This document shows, one piece after another, positions 54,651-63,396 of a DNA stretch of 64,000 nt (its first letter is position 1; each line of letters opens with the position of its first letter). This DNA is from Variovorax sp. V213. Its GTDB lineage: Bacteria; Pseudomonadota; Gammaproteobacteria; Burkholderiales; Burkholderiaceae_C. The DNA lies in assembly GCF_041154455.1 (NCBI RefSeq), contig NZ_AP028664.1, positions 3,411,001 through 3,475,000 of the forward strand, read 5' to 3'. The notes under the pieces are model-generated. The model did no database searches. It was not told the origin of the DNA and saw nothing but the letters and a program-made list of their open reading frames with translations. The translations under genes were made by a program, and so were the position numbers.

Positions 54651-55787
54651 ATGGCCACAAAACGCGACTACTACGAGACCCTCGGCGTTCCCAAGAACGC
54701 GAGCGAGGAGGAAATCAAGAAGGCTTATCGCAAGCTTGCGATGAAGCACCACCCGGACCGCAACCACGGCGACACCAGCAAGGACGCCGAGGCCAAGTTC
54801 AAGGAGGTCAAGGAAGCCTACGAAATGCTGTCCGACGGACAGAAGCGCGCAGCCTACGACCAGTACGGCCACGCCGGTGTCGACCCGAACATGCGCGGCG
54901 GCCCCGGCGCCGACGGCTTCGGCGGCTTTGCCGAGGCCTTTGGCGACATCTTCGGCGACGTGTTCGGCGGCGGACGCGGCCGCACCAGCGGTGGCCGCCA
55001 GGTGTTCCGCGGCAGCGACCTGAGCTATGCCATGGAAGTCACGCTGGAAGAAGCGGCCGACGGCAAGGAAGCGCAGATCCGCATCCCGAGCTGGGACGAC
55101 TGCGGCACCTGCCACGGCTCCGGCGCCAAGCCGGGCACCAAGCCCATTACCTGCACAACCTGTCACGGTGCTGGCGCAGTGCAGATGCGCCAGGGGTTTT
55201 TCAGCGTGCAACAAACCTGCCCTACCTGCCACGGCAGCGGCAAGATCATTCCCGAGCCCTGCGCGGTGTGCCATGGCCAGGGAAAGATCAAGAACAACAA
55301 GACGCTCGAAGTCAAGATCCCGGCCGGCATCGACGACGGTATGCGCATTCGCAGCACCGGCAACGGCGAACCGGGCACCAATGGCGGGCCGCCCGGCGAC
55401 CTGTACATCGAGATCCGCCTCAAGAAGCACGAGCTGTTCGAGCGCGACGGCGACGACCTGCATTGCGTGGTGCCCGTGAGCATGACCACGGCAGCGCTGG
55501 GCGGCGAGATCAGCGTGCCCACGCTCAAGGGTGCCGCGGCCATCGACATTCCCGACGGCACCCAGAGCGGCAAACAGTTCCGCCTGCGCGGCAAGGGCAT
55601 CAAGGGCGTGCGCTCGAGCTATCCGGGCGACCTGTACTGCCATGTGCGCGTCGAAACGCCGGTCAAGCTCACCGAGCACCAGCGCAAGCTGCTGAAGGAG
55701 CTCGACGACTCCCTCAAGAAGGGCGGCGACAAGCACAGCCCGACCGACAAGGGATGGTTCGACAAGGCCAAGGAATTCTTCAGCTGA
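54651..55787 (+). CDS. dnaJ: Hsp40 co-chaperone DnaJ
   Basis: 378-residue type I DnaJ: a J domain with HPD (HHPDRN), a Gly/Phe-rich linker, four zinc-binding CxxCxGxG repeats (CGTCHGSG, CTTCHGAG, CPTCHGSG, CAVCHGQG), and the C-terminal peptide-binding domain. It delivers unfolded substrates to DnaK and stimulates its ATPase. Confidence 0.98.
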   Translation: MATKRDYYETLGVPKNASEEEIKKAYRKLAMKHHPDRNHGDTSKDAEAKFKEVKEAYEMLSDGQKRAAYDQYGHAGVDPNMRGGPGADGFGGFAEAFGDIFGDVFGGGRGRTSGGRQVFRGSDLSYAMEVTLEEAADGKEAQIRIPSWDDCGTCHGSGAKPGTKPITCTTCHGAGAVQMRQGFFSVQQTCPTCHGSGKIIPEPCAVCHGQGKIKNNKTLEVKIPAGIDDGMRIRSTGNGEPGTNGGPPGDLYIEIRLKKHELFERDGDDLHCVVPVSMTTAALGGEISVPTLKGAAAIDIPDGTQSGKQFRLRGKGIKGVRSSYPGDLYCHVRVETPVKLTEHQRKLLKELDDSLKKGGDKHSPTDKGWFDKAKEFFS

Positions 55788-56514
55788 GAAGACGCACCCG
55801 AATGCGGCAGGCGCACTTCGCTGCGCCCTGCTGCTTCGCTCCACCCGGCGCCCATCAGCGGCCGGGCTCCGATTCCCCAGGTTTTTCAAGCAGTTAGGAG
55901 CGGCCTCAGGGCGCGGCTTCGGCGCTGCACGCCTTCGCGCACGCGAACGGTGCCTGCCGACCTTGTTCGGTGCTGCGCACCATGACGCATCCTCCTCAGA
56001 ATCACGCTGACCGCGCCTTGGCGCGCTTTCCCACGCTCACATGCGCGACATGCCCATCAAAAGATGGCGCGGGGATTGCTTTTATATTTTTTTCGATTGA
56101 GCAATAAACCCAAACAGCATGCGGCGCGTTATTGGTGTGTAACAGCTTTGAGCCGCTCGATGCTCTTTAGGAGGTGCTTTCGCCGGAAAAGATGCAATGA
56201 CTGCATATGCCGATCGCCATAGGTATTTTCACTGGGCGGAGGGGTCGCGCGAAGTTCGATTGCCGAACCCTGAAATTTAGCTGGAATTGCCAAATGGTGC
56301 GGGTTTTTCTCAGGAACTTTACTCGGCACTGTGGTTCTGATTTAACAAAGAATTTTCCGGGTGCACTCTTTGCTTTATGCTGTTTGTGAAGATGTGATTA
56401 AGGGAGTTTTCCACGGCTTGCAGCCATGGGCGGGCACACCTTTAAAAAGTTGCGACGCGTTGGGCTGCAGGCCTTCGGGGCCGATAAACCCGCAGACCTG
56501 ATGGAGGCGTGACC
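55788..56514. other. 727-bp gene-free stretch with a low-GC core
   Basis: No convincing gene. The first 250 bp are GC-rich with several imperfect hairpins, including CGCGCC/GGCGCG near 56014-56030. From about 56040 to 56400 the base composition drops well below that of its neighbours. Two small opposing ORFs (56129-56329 minus, 56207-56389 plus) lack ribosome-binding sites and recognisable motifs. A sigma-54 promoter match lies at 56065. The region may be a long 5' leader or small-RNA locus ahead of prkA. Confidence 0.6.
56065..56080 (+). promoter_or_regulatory. Sigma-54 (RpoN) promoter match
   Basis: TGGCGCG-N4-TTGCT has the -24 GG and -12 GC exactly 10 bp apart and one mismatch to TGGCACG-N4-TTGC. 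A T-rich stretch follows. It points toward prkA, with an implied leader of about 425 nt. E. coli yeaGH is known to be RpoN/NtrC-dependent under nitrogen starvation, which makes this match plausible. Confidence 0.6.
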
Positions 56515-58437
56515 ATGGATGTGATCAGCAACTTTGCCGCCCGTTACGAGCGCACCCGCGAGGAGGTCCTGTCGCTGCAGGACTACCTGGATATTTGCAA
56601 ACGCGATCCCACAGCGTATGCCACTGCTTCCGAGCGGATGCTCAAGGCCATCGGCGAACCCGAGCTGGTCGACACGCGCAACGACTCCCGGCTTTCGCGA
56701 ATCTTCGCGAACAAGGTCATCAAGATCTATCCGGCGTTCAAGGAGTTCTACGGCATGGAGGACGCCATCGAGCAGGTGGTGTCGTACTTCAGGCATGCCG
56801 CCCAGGGGCTCGAGGAGAAGAAGCAGATCCTCTACCTGCTCGGTCCCGTAGGCGGCGGCAAGAGTTCGATCGCCGAGCGCCTGAAGCAGCTCATGGAGCA
56901 CGTGCCGTTCTATGCGATCCAGGGTTCGCCGGTCAACGAAACGCCGCTGGGCCTGTTCGACGCCGCCGAGGATGGCGAGATCCTCGAGAAGGAGTACGGC
57001 ATCCCCCGTCGCTACCTCAACCGCATTCTTTCGCCCTGGGCCGTCAAGCGGCTCGAGGAGTACGGCGGCGACATCCGCCAGTTCAAGGTCGTCAAGCGCT
57101 ATCCGTCCGTGCTGCGGCAGATCGCGGTCGCCAAGACCGAACCGGGCGACGAGAACAACCAGGACATTTCTTCGCTGGTCGGCAAGATCGACATCCGCAA
57201 GCTCGAAACCTATGCCCAGGACGATCCCGACGCCTACGCCTATTCGGGTGGCCTGTGCCTGGCCAACCAGGGCCTGCTGGAGTTCGTGGAAATGTTCAAG
57301 GCACCCATCAAGGTGCTGCACCCCCTGCTCACGGCCACGCAGGAAGGCAACTTCAAGGGCACCGAGGGCTTCGGTGCCATTCCGTTCGACGGCATCGTGC
57401 TGGCACACAGCAACGAGAGCGAATGGAAGGCCTTCCGCAACAACAAGAACAACGAGGCTTTCCTCGACCGGATCTACATCGTCAAGGTGCCCTACTGCCT
57501 GCGCGCCTCGGAAGAAATCAAGATCTACGAGAAGCTGGTGCGCAACTCTTCGCTCTCCAAGGCGCCATGCGCGCCCGGAACGATGCGCATGATGGCCCAG
57601 CTCTCGGTGCTCACGCGCCTGAAGGAGCCGGAGAACTCCAGCATCTACAGCAAGATGCAGGTGTACGACGGCGAGAACCTGAAGGACACCGACCCGAAGG
57701 CCAAGTCGATCCAGGAATACCGCGACTACGCCGGGGTGGACGAAGGCATGAGCGGCGTGTCCACGCGCTTTGCCTTCAAGATCATCTCGAAGGTGTTCAA
57801 CTTCGACAGCTCCGAGGTGGCGGCCAACCCGGTGCACCTGATGTATGTGCTCGAGCAACAGATCGAGCGCGAGCAGTTCCCGCCGGAAACCGAGCAGAAG
57901 TACATCAGCTACATCAAGGAGCTGCTGGCGCCGCGCTATGCCGAGTTCATCGGCAAGGAGATCCAGACCGCCTACCTCGAGAGCTACAGCGAATACGGCC
58001 AGAACATCTTCGATCGCTACGTGACCTACGCCGACTACTGGATCCAGGACCAGGAGTTCCGCGACGTGGACACAGGCGAAGTGTTCGACCGCGCCTCGCT
58101 CAACGCCGAACTCGAGAAGATCGAGCGGCCTGCAGGCATCGGCAATCCAAAGGACTTCCGCAACGAGATCGTCAACTTCGTGCTGCGCGCGCGCGCCGGC
58201 AACGCCGGCCGCAACCCCGCCTGGACCAGCTACGAGAAGCTGCGCGCGGTGATCGAGAAGAAGATGTTCTCCAACACCGAGGAACTCCTTCCGGTGATCA
58301 GCTTCAACACCAAGAGCAGCGCCGACGAGCAGAAGAAGCACGAGGACTTCGTGACCCGCATGGTCGAGAAAGGCTATACGGCCAAGCAGGTTCGCCTGCT
58401 CTGCGAGTGGTACCTGCGGGTGCGCAAGAGTTCATAA
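56515..58437 (+). CDS. prkA: PrkA-family serine protein kinase (YeaG)
   Basis: 640-residue AAA-like kinase. The Walker A loop is at 110-118 (GPVGGGKSS); the PrkA C-terminal domain follows. YeaG-type kinases act in the response to nutrient starvation and stationary phase. The ATG at 56515 has GGAG 8 bp upstream and is preferred over a GTG at 56509. It is the first gene of prkA-yeaH-spoVR, a conserved trio. Confidence 0.95.
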   Translation: MDVISNFAARYERTREEVLSLQDYLDICKRDPTAYATASERMLKAIGEPELVDTRNDSRLSRIFANKVIKIYPAFKEFYGMEDAIEQVVSYFRHAAQGLEEKKQILYLLGPVGGGKSSIAERLKQLMEHVPFYAIQGSPVNETPLGLFDAAEDGEILEKEYGIPRRYLNRILSPWAVKRLEEYGGDIRQFKVVKRYPSVLRQIAVAKTEPGDENNQDISSLVGKIDIRKLETYAQDDPDAYAYSGGLCLANQGLLEFVEMFKAPIKVLHPLLTATQEGNFKGTEGFGAIPFDGIVLAHSNESEWKAFRNNKNNEAFLDRIYIVKVPYCLRASEEIKIYEKLVRNSSLSKAPCAPGTMRMMAQLSVLTRLKEPENSSIYSKMQVYDGENLKDTDPKAKSIQEYRDYAGVDEGMSGVSTRFAFKIISKVFNFDSSEVAANPVHLMYVLEQQIEREQFPPETEQKYISYIKELLAPRYAEFIGKEIQTAYLESYSEYGQNIFDRYVTYADYWIQDQEFRDVDTGEVFDRASLNAELEKIERPAGIGNPKDFRNEIVNFVLRARAGNAGRNPAWTSYEKLRAVIEKKMFSNTEELLPVISFNTKSSADEQKKHEDFVTRMVEKGYTAKQVRLLCEWYLRVRKSS

Positions 58438-58485
58438 CGACGACGCCTCAATCGTCCTCTTTTTGCAAGGAGCTTAGACACCATC

Positions 58486-59778
58486 GTGGCCATCCTGCAG
58501 CAGATCATCGACCGCCGGCTATCGGGCAAGAACAAGTCCATTGGCAACCGTGAGCGCTTTCTCCGGCGCTACAAGGGACAGATCCAGGAAGCGGTGCGGC
58601 GCGCCGTCAGCGGCCGCAACATCCGCGAACTGGAGCAAGGCGAAGACGTGACCCTGCCCCGCCACGATGTGTCCGAACCGGTGTTCGGGCATGCGCGCGG
58701 GGGCGATCGGGAGTACGTGCATCCGGGCAACCAGGAGTACCTGAAAGGCGATCGCATCGCGCGGCCCGAAGGCCAGGCCGGCGGCGGCTCGGGCAGCGGC
58801 GAGGCCGGGGATGGCGGCGAAGGCGAAGACGACTTCGTGTTCCGCCTCACGCGCGAAGAATTCATGCGCGTCTTCTTCGATGACCTCGCACTGCCGCACC
58901 TCATTCGCACGCAAATCGCCGAGGTGCCCGAATGGAAGAGCCATCGGGCGGGCTTCACGAGCGACGGTTCGCCCAACAACCTGCATGTGGTGCGCTCGAT
59001 GCGCGGCGCCCTGGCACGGCGCATTGCACTCGGCGGCGAGCCGCGCAAGGAACTGAAGCGCCTCGAAGCCCATCTGCTGCACCTGAGGGCGCACCCGCAG
59101 GCCACCCAGGCCCTGGTCGCGAACGAAATCCGGGAAACCGAAGAGCAGATCGAAGAGTTGCGCCGCACCATGCGGCATGTGCCCTATATCGACCCCATCG
59201 ACCTGCGCTACCGCAACCGCGTGAAGACACCCGTGCCCAGCGCCAAGGCCGTGATGTTCTGTCTCATGGACGTGTCGGGATCGATGGACGAGGCGCGCAA
59301 GGACATGGCCAAGCGCTTCTTCATGCTGCTGTACATGTTCCTCACGCGGCACTACGAGAGGATCGACCTCGTGTTCCTGCGACACCACACGCAGGCGCAG
59401 GAAGTGACCGAGGAAGAGTTCTTCCACGCCACGGAAACCGGCGGCACCGTGGTGTCGAGCGCGCTGGTGCTCATGGACGAGATCATCAAGGCGCGCTACC
59501 CGAGCGGCGAATGGAACGTCTACGGCGCGCAAGCCAGCGACGGCGACAACTGGCACCAGGACAGCGGCCGATGCCGCGAACTGCTGGTGGACAGCATCCT
59601 GCCCGTGGTGCGCTACTACGCCTACGTGCAGGTCGCGGAAACCGAGCAGAACCTGTGGCAGGAGTACGCGCAGCTCGAAGGCACACAGCCCAACTTCGCG
59701 ATGCGCAAGGTGTCGGACGCACGGGATATCTACCCCGTGTTCCGCGACCTCTTCAAGAAGGAAGGAGTGCCCGCATGA
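58486..59778 (+). CDS. yeaH: YeaH/YhbH-family protein (DUF444, VWA-like)
   Basis: 430-residue cytoplasmic protein. The N-terminus IDRRLSGKNKSIGNRERFLRRYK is typical. A Gly/Glu-rich linker spans about 100-115, and a von Willebrand-A-like domain carries the MIDAS motif DVSGSMDEA near residue 263. It begins with GTG, with AAGGAG 13 bp upstream. It works with PrkA and SpoVR in an unknown stress-related step. Confidence 0.92.
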   Translation: MAILQQIIDRRLSGKNKSIGNRERFLRRYKGQIQEAVRRAVSGRNIRELEQGEDVTLPRHDVSEPVFGHARGGDREYVHPGNQEYLKGDRIARPEGQAGGGSGSGEAGDGGEGEDDFVFRLTREEFMRVFFDDLALPHLIRTQIAEVPEWKSHRAGFTSDGSPNNLHVVRSMRGALARRIALGGEPRKELKRLEAHLLHLRAHPQATQALVANEIRETEEQIEELRRTMRHVPYIDPIDLRYRNRVKTPVPSAKAVMFCLMDVSGSMDEARKDMAKRFFMLLYMFLTRHYERIDLVFLRHHTQAQEVTEEEFFHATETGGTVVSSALVLMDEIIKARYPSGEWNVYGAQASDGDNWHQDSGRCRELLVDSILPVVRYYAYVQVAETEQNLWQEYAQLEGTQPNFAMRKVSDARDIYPVFRDLFKKEGVPA

Positions 59779-61310
59779 CTTCCGAGCACCCTCCCCTGGA
59801 ACGCCTGGAGCGCCTGCCCAGCCCTTCCGACTGGACTTTCGACCTCATCGAGACCTACCACACCGAGATCGCGAAAACGGCCAGGGGCTTCGGTCTCGAT
59901 GTGTATCCGAACCAGCTCGAGGTGATTACCGCCGAGCAGATGATGGACGCCTATGCCAGCGTTGGCATGCCCATGATCTACCGCCACTGGTCGTACGGCA
60001 AGCAGTTCATCACCACCGAGAAGAACTATCGCCGCGGCCACATGGGGCTGGCCTACGAGATCGTCATCAACTCCGACCCGTGCATTGCCTACCTGATGGA
60101 AGAAAACACCATGGCCATGCAGGCCCTGGTGATCGCGCATGCGGCCTACGGCCACAACAGCTTCTTCAAGGGCAACTACCTGTTCCGGATGTGGACCGAC
60201 GCATCCTCGATCATCGACTACCTCGTCTATGCGCGGCACTACATTGCCGAGTGCGAGGAGCGCCACGGACTCGACGCGGTGGAGCAGTTGCTCGACTCCT
60301 GCCATGCGCTCATGAACTACGGCGTCGACCGCTATCGCCGTCCGCAGAAGCGCTCGCTGGCGCGAGAAGGCGCGCAGCGCGCGGAGCGCGAGCGCTACAT
60401 GCAGCAGCAGGTCAACGATCTCTGGCGCACGCTGCCGCGCAAGAGCGAGCAGGCCGCGGAGTCAGACCCGTCCCGCCGCTTTCCGTCGGAACCGCAGGAG
60501 AACCTGCTCTATTTCATCGAGAAGAATGCCGCGCTGCTGGAGCCGTGGCAGCGCGAGGTGGTGCGCATCGTGCGCAAGATCGCGCAGTATTTCTATCCGC
60601 AGCGCCAGACGCAGGTCATGAACGAGGGCTGGGCCACCTTCTGGCACTACACCCTGCTGAACACCATGTACGACCGCGGCCAGCTTGCCGACGGCTTCAT
60701 GATGGAATGGCTCAGCTCGCACACCGGAGTGATCTTTCAGCCGCCCGTCGGGCATCGCGCCTACAGCGGCATCAACCCCTATGCGCTGGGCTTCTCGATG
60801 TTCACCGAGCTGCGGCGCATCTGCCAGAACCCGACTGAGGAAGACCGCCGCTGGTTTCCCGATTTCGCGGGCACCGACTGGGTCAAGACGCTCGACTATG
60901 CCATGCGCAACTTCAAGGACGAGAGTTTTGTGGGCCAGTTCCTGAGCCCGAAGACCATGCGTGATTTCAGGCTGTTCGCGATCCGCGACCACCAGAGCGA
61001 ACCCGAGCTCGAGGTGTCCGCCATTCACGACGACAGCGGCTATCACGTGCTGCGCGAATCGCTGTCACGCCAATACGATATCGGCAGCAGGGAGCCCGAC
61101 ATCCAGGTGTGGAACGTCAACATGCGCGGCGACCGCGCCCTGACGCTGCGCCACACCCAGCGCAACAACCTGCCGTTGCACGACGATGCGGAAGAAGTGC
61201 TCAAGCACGTCGCGCGGCTGTGGGGCTTCGACGTGCATCTGGAGAGCGTCGACGCCCAGGGACATATCAGCCGCAGTTGGAAGGCCGCGGCTCCAAAGCA
61301 GTTTGACTGA
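59775..61310 (+). CDS. SpoVR-family protein (YcgB-like)
   Basis: 511-residue protein of the SpoVR/YcgB family. Conserved features are YPNQLEVITAEQMMDAYASVGMP near the start, HAAYGHNSFFKGNYLFR and the metal-ligand-like NEGWATFWHY in the middle, and NPYALGFSMF later. It overlaps yeaH by 4 bp (ATGA). Molecular function is unknown; co-occurrence with PrkA and YeaH is strongly conserved. Confidence 0.93.
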   Translation: MTSEHPPLERLERLPSPSDWTFDLIETYHTEIAKTARGFGLDVYPNQLEVITAEQMMDAYASVGMPMIYRHWSYGKQFITTEKNYRRGHMGLAYEIVINSDPCIAYLMEENTMAMQALVIAHAAYGHNSFFKGNYLFRMWTDASSIIDYLVYARHYIAECEERHGLDAVEQLLDSCHALMNYGVDRYRRPQKRSLAREGAQRAERERYMQQQVNDLWRTLPRKSEQAAESDPSRRFPSEPQENLLYFIEKNAALLEPWQREVVRIVRKIAQYFYPQRQTQVMNEGWATFWHYTLLNTMYDRGQLADGFMMEWLSSHTGVIFQPPVGHRAYSGINPYALGFSMFTELRRICQNPTEEDRRWFPDFAGTDWVKTLDYAMRNFKDESFVGQFLSPKTMRDFRLFAIRDHQSEPELEVSAIHDDSGYHVLRESLSRQYDIGSREPDIQVWNVNMRGDRALTLRHTQRNNLPLHDDAEEVLKHVARLWGFDVHLESVDAQGHISRSWKAAAPKQFD

Positions 61311-61319
61311 CCCGCAGGC

Positions 61320-61760
61320 TCAGGGCACCAGGGCCGCAATGGCCAGTGCGTAGCCCTTCACGCCCAGGCCCACGATGATGCCGCGCGCCGCCGGCGAAAT
61401 GTACGAGCGGTGGCGAAACTCCTCGCGCGCGTGCACGTTCGAGATGTGCAGCTCGATCAACGGCACGCTCGCGCCCTTGATGGCGTCGTGCAGCGCAATC
61501 GAGGTGTGGGTGTAGGCACCCGGGTTCATCACCACCCCGAGCATGTTGCCTGCGGCCACCTCGCGTCCGGCTTCATGGATCCAGTCGATCAGGATGCCTT
61601 CGTGGTTCGACTGGCGGCATTCGATCTCGACACCGTGCTTTGCACCCGCCTCCGCGCACAGGCGCTCGACGTCGGCCAGCGTGTCGCGTCCGTATTGCTC
61701 TGGCTCGCGCGTGCCGAGCAGGTTGAGATTGGGGCCGTTGAGGACGAGTATTTTCTTCAT
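61320..61760 (-). CDS. aroQ: 3-dehydroquinate dehydratase, type II
   Basis: 146-residue type II enzyme of the shikimate pathway, forming dodecamers of flavodoxin-like subunits. Motifs are LNGPNLNLLGTREPEQYG with the active-site Tyr, RQSNHEG, NPGAYTHTS and ELHISNVHAREEFRHRS. It is divergent from the split Rieske locus and functionally unrelated to it as far as can be seen. Confidence 0.97.
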   Translation of the reverse strand: MKKILVLNGPNLNLLGTREPEQYGRDTLADVERLCAEAGAKHGVEIECRQSNHEGILIDWIHEAGREVAAGNMLGVVMNPGAYTHTSIALHDAIKGASVPLIELHISNVHAREEFRHRSYISPAARGIIVGLGVKGYALAIAALVP

Positions 61761-61802
61761 GATGATGGCGGTCGGAGCGAGCCGCCATTATCGGCGAGCG
61801 CC

Positions 61803-61820
61803 ATCGCAATGACTTGCGAT
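61803..61820. promoter_or_regulatory. Perfect palindrome upstream of the split Rieske genes
   Basis: ATCGCAA-TGAC-TTGCGAT, 14 bp before the first Rieske gene's ATG. AAGG sits between it and the ATG. A second, longer hairpin (ATGGCGG/CCGCCAT, 61765-61788) lies upstream. The 18-bp palindrome is a candidate operator for a regulator outside the window. Confidence 0.55.
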
Positions 61821-61834
61821 AAGGTAACGCGATC

Positions 61835-62515
61835 ATGAGCGCAGACAGCAGCATTTCAACCTGGCACCCGGTGGCTCGCTCGGCCGAGCTGCGCCCCGGC
61901 GCCAACATCGTCGCCGGCTTTGCAAAGGGCCAGGAGCTCGCGCTCTGGCGGTCAGCCGACGGCGCACCGCAGGCATGGGAAAACCGCTGCCCGCACCGCA
62001 GCGTGCGCTTCACGCTGGGGCACGTGATGAAAGACCGCCTCTCCTGCGCCTACCACGGCTGGCAGTACGCCGCGGGCAGCGGCCAGTGCACCCGCATTCC
62101 TGCGCACCCCGACATGCAACCGCCGCGCAATGTCTGCGCGAAGGTGTTCAGCGCGGTCGATGCGGCCGGCATGCTGTGGGTCCATCTCGCAGCCGAGGAG
62201 CCGCCGCCTCCGCCGCGGGACGATGCCGTTCCCCCGGGTTGGTCGTTCTGTCGCACGCTCAGCGTGCGCGCCGATTCGGCCAGTGTGCGCAATGCGCTCG
62301 ACGCGCGGGGTTTCATGCCGGATGCGGCATCGCCCGCCTTGCACGGCGCGCTCGGCCATATCGCGACCGCGGCGCTGGTGCTCGATGCCCAAGCGGGGTT
62401 GGCCTTCATCCACCTCTGGACCGATGCAGCGCCCGGCACCGAAGCAATGAAGGCGCTGCACGTCGCCGCACGCGGCCTGCGCGGTGAGATCGAGGCACGG
62501 CAGCCGGCCGCCTGA
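61835..62515 (+). CDS. Rieske [2Fe-2S] protein lacking a catalytic iron site
   Basis: 226-residue protein. The Rieske domain is intact, with ligands Cys52, His54, Cys71 and His74 (CPH, a 16-residue gap, CAYH). After it comes a Pro-rich linker (about 122-128) and then a shortened remnant of a Rieske-oxygenase catalytic domain. There the D-x2-H-x4-H iron motif has decayed to NALDARGFMPD: Asp156 is present, but the first histidine is Gly159. It therefore can hold the electron-transfer cluster but not the catalytic iron. With the next gene, which has the opposite defect, it could make one working oxygenase. Its ATG follows AAGG and the palindrome at 61803. Confidence 0.85.
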   Translation: MSADSSISTWHPVARSAELRPGANIVAGFAKGQELALWRSADGAPQAWENRCPHRSVRFTLGHVMKDRLSCAYHGWQYAAGSGQCTRIPAHPDMQPPRNVCAKVFSAVDAAGMLWVHLAAEEPPPPPRDDAVPPGWSFCRTLSVRADSASVRNALDARGFMPDAASPALHGALGHIATAALVLDAQAGLAFIHLWTDAAPGTEAMKALHVAARGLRGEIEARQPAA

Positions 62516-62532
62516 GCGAAAGAAAAAGTCCC

Positions 62533-63396
62533 ATGTCCTTCATCACCGACGACCCCAACATGCTCGATGACTGGCTGGTCGCCGGCCCCGCCACCGCGCT
62601 GGCCGGCACCTCTGAAGCAAGGCCCCGCGCAGCACGCCTGCTCGGCGAAACGCTGCAGCTCTGGGGTGATGCGGCCGGCACGCCGCAATGCCGGCTGGGC
62701 TCGCAGGCGCTGGCCGTCCAGTCGCGCCATGGTTATCTTTGGGTCTGCCCCGGCGGCACGCCCGCGCGGCCGTTGTTCGACTTTCCGGAATACGGCGAAG
62801 CCGGGCGCCGCATCGTCGATTGCGGCGCCATCGGCGTGGCCGTGTCGGGGCTGCGCGTGATCGAGAACTTTCTGGACATGGCGCACTTTCCCTTCGTGCA
62901 CGCCGACGTGCTGGGCAAGGTGCCGCACACCGAGGTGGCCACGTACCAGGTGCGCATCGAACCCGGCACTGGAGAAATCTGGGCCACCGATTGCCGCTTC
63001 TGGCAGCCGCGCGCCTCGGCGGCCCACGACAGTGGCAGCGAGGTGCTCTACAAGTACCGGGTGATGCAGCCGCTCACCGCCATGCTCTACAAGTCGAGCC
63101 ACCGCGCCGGCAAGCTCGATGCCATCGGCCTGTTCCTGCAACCGCTGGACGATGAGCACGTGATCGCCCACACGCTTCTTGCCTGCTACGACGACACGTC
63201 GACAGATGCCGAACTCATCGCGTTCCAGCACACGATCTTCGGGCAGGACAAGCCGATCCTCGAGAACCACGCCTTCAAGCGCATGCCGCTCGAAGGCCGC
63301 GCCGAAACGCCGACACGCGGCGACACATCGTCCGTCACCTACCGGCGCTGGCTGCGCGAGCGCGGGATGCGCTTCGGCGTGAGGCAGGCCGCATGA
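62533..63396 (+). CDS. Rieske-oxygenase catalytic subunit without the Rieske cluster
   Basis: 287-residue protein. It starts like a Rieske oxygenase (DDWLVAGPATAL, then ARLLGETLQLWGDAAGT), but the segment that should carry the CxH and CxxH ligands is cleanly missing: the sequence jumps from DAAGTPQ to the SRHGYLWVCPGG strand. The catalytic domain is intact, with the mononuclear iron motif Asp115-x2-His118-x4-His123 (NFLDMAHFPFVH). This is the architecture known for NdmC, the cluster-less N7-demethylase subunit of caffeine-degrading Pseudomonas. It begins 17 bp after the upstream Rieske gene and overlaps the GST-like gene by 4 bp. Confidence 0.85.
   Translation: MSFITDDPNMLDDWLVAGPATALAGTSEARPRAARLLGETLQLWGDAAGTPQCRLGSQALAVQSRHGYLWVCPGGTPARPLFDFPEYGEAGRRIVDCGAIGVAVSGLRVIENFLDMAHFPFVHADVLGKVPHTEVATYQVRIEPGTGEIWATDCRFWQPRASAAHDSGSEVLYKYRVMQPLTAMLYKSSHRAGKLDAIGLFLQPLDDEHVIAHTLLACYDDTSTDAELIAFQHTIFGQDKPILENHAFKRMPLEGRAETPTRGDTSSVTYRRWLRERGMRFGVRQAA

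Noticed and set aside
56129..56389. Two small opposing ORFs (66 and 60 residues) in the low-GC gap
   Set aside because: They overlap each other, have no ribosome-binding sites or known motifs, and their composition is that of non-coding DNA. They remain possible but unsupported.
61835..63396. One Rieske oxygenase gene broken by a frameshift or stop
   Set aside because: Both proteins have their own oxygenase-like N-terminus and C-terminus, so they are tandem paralogues rather than two halves. The losses are clean and complementary.
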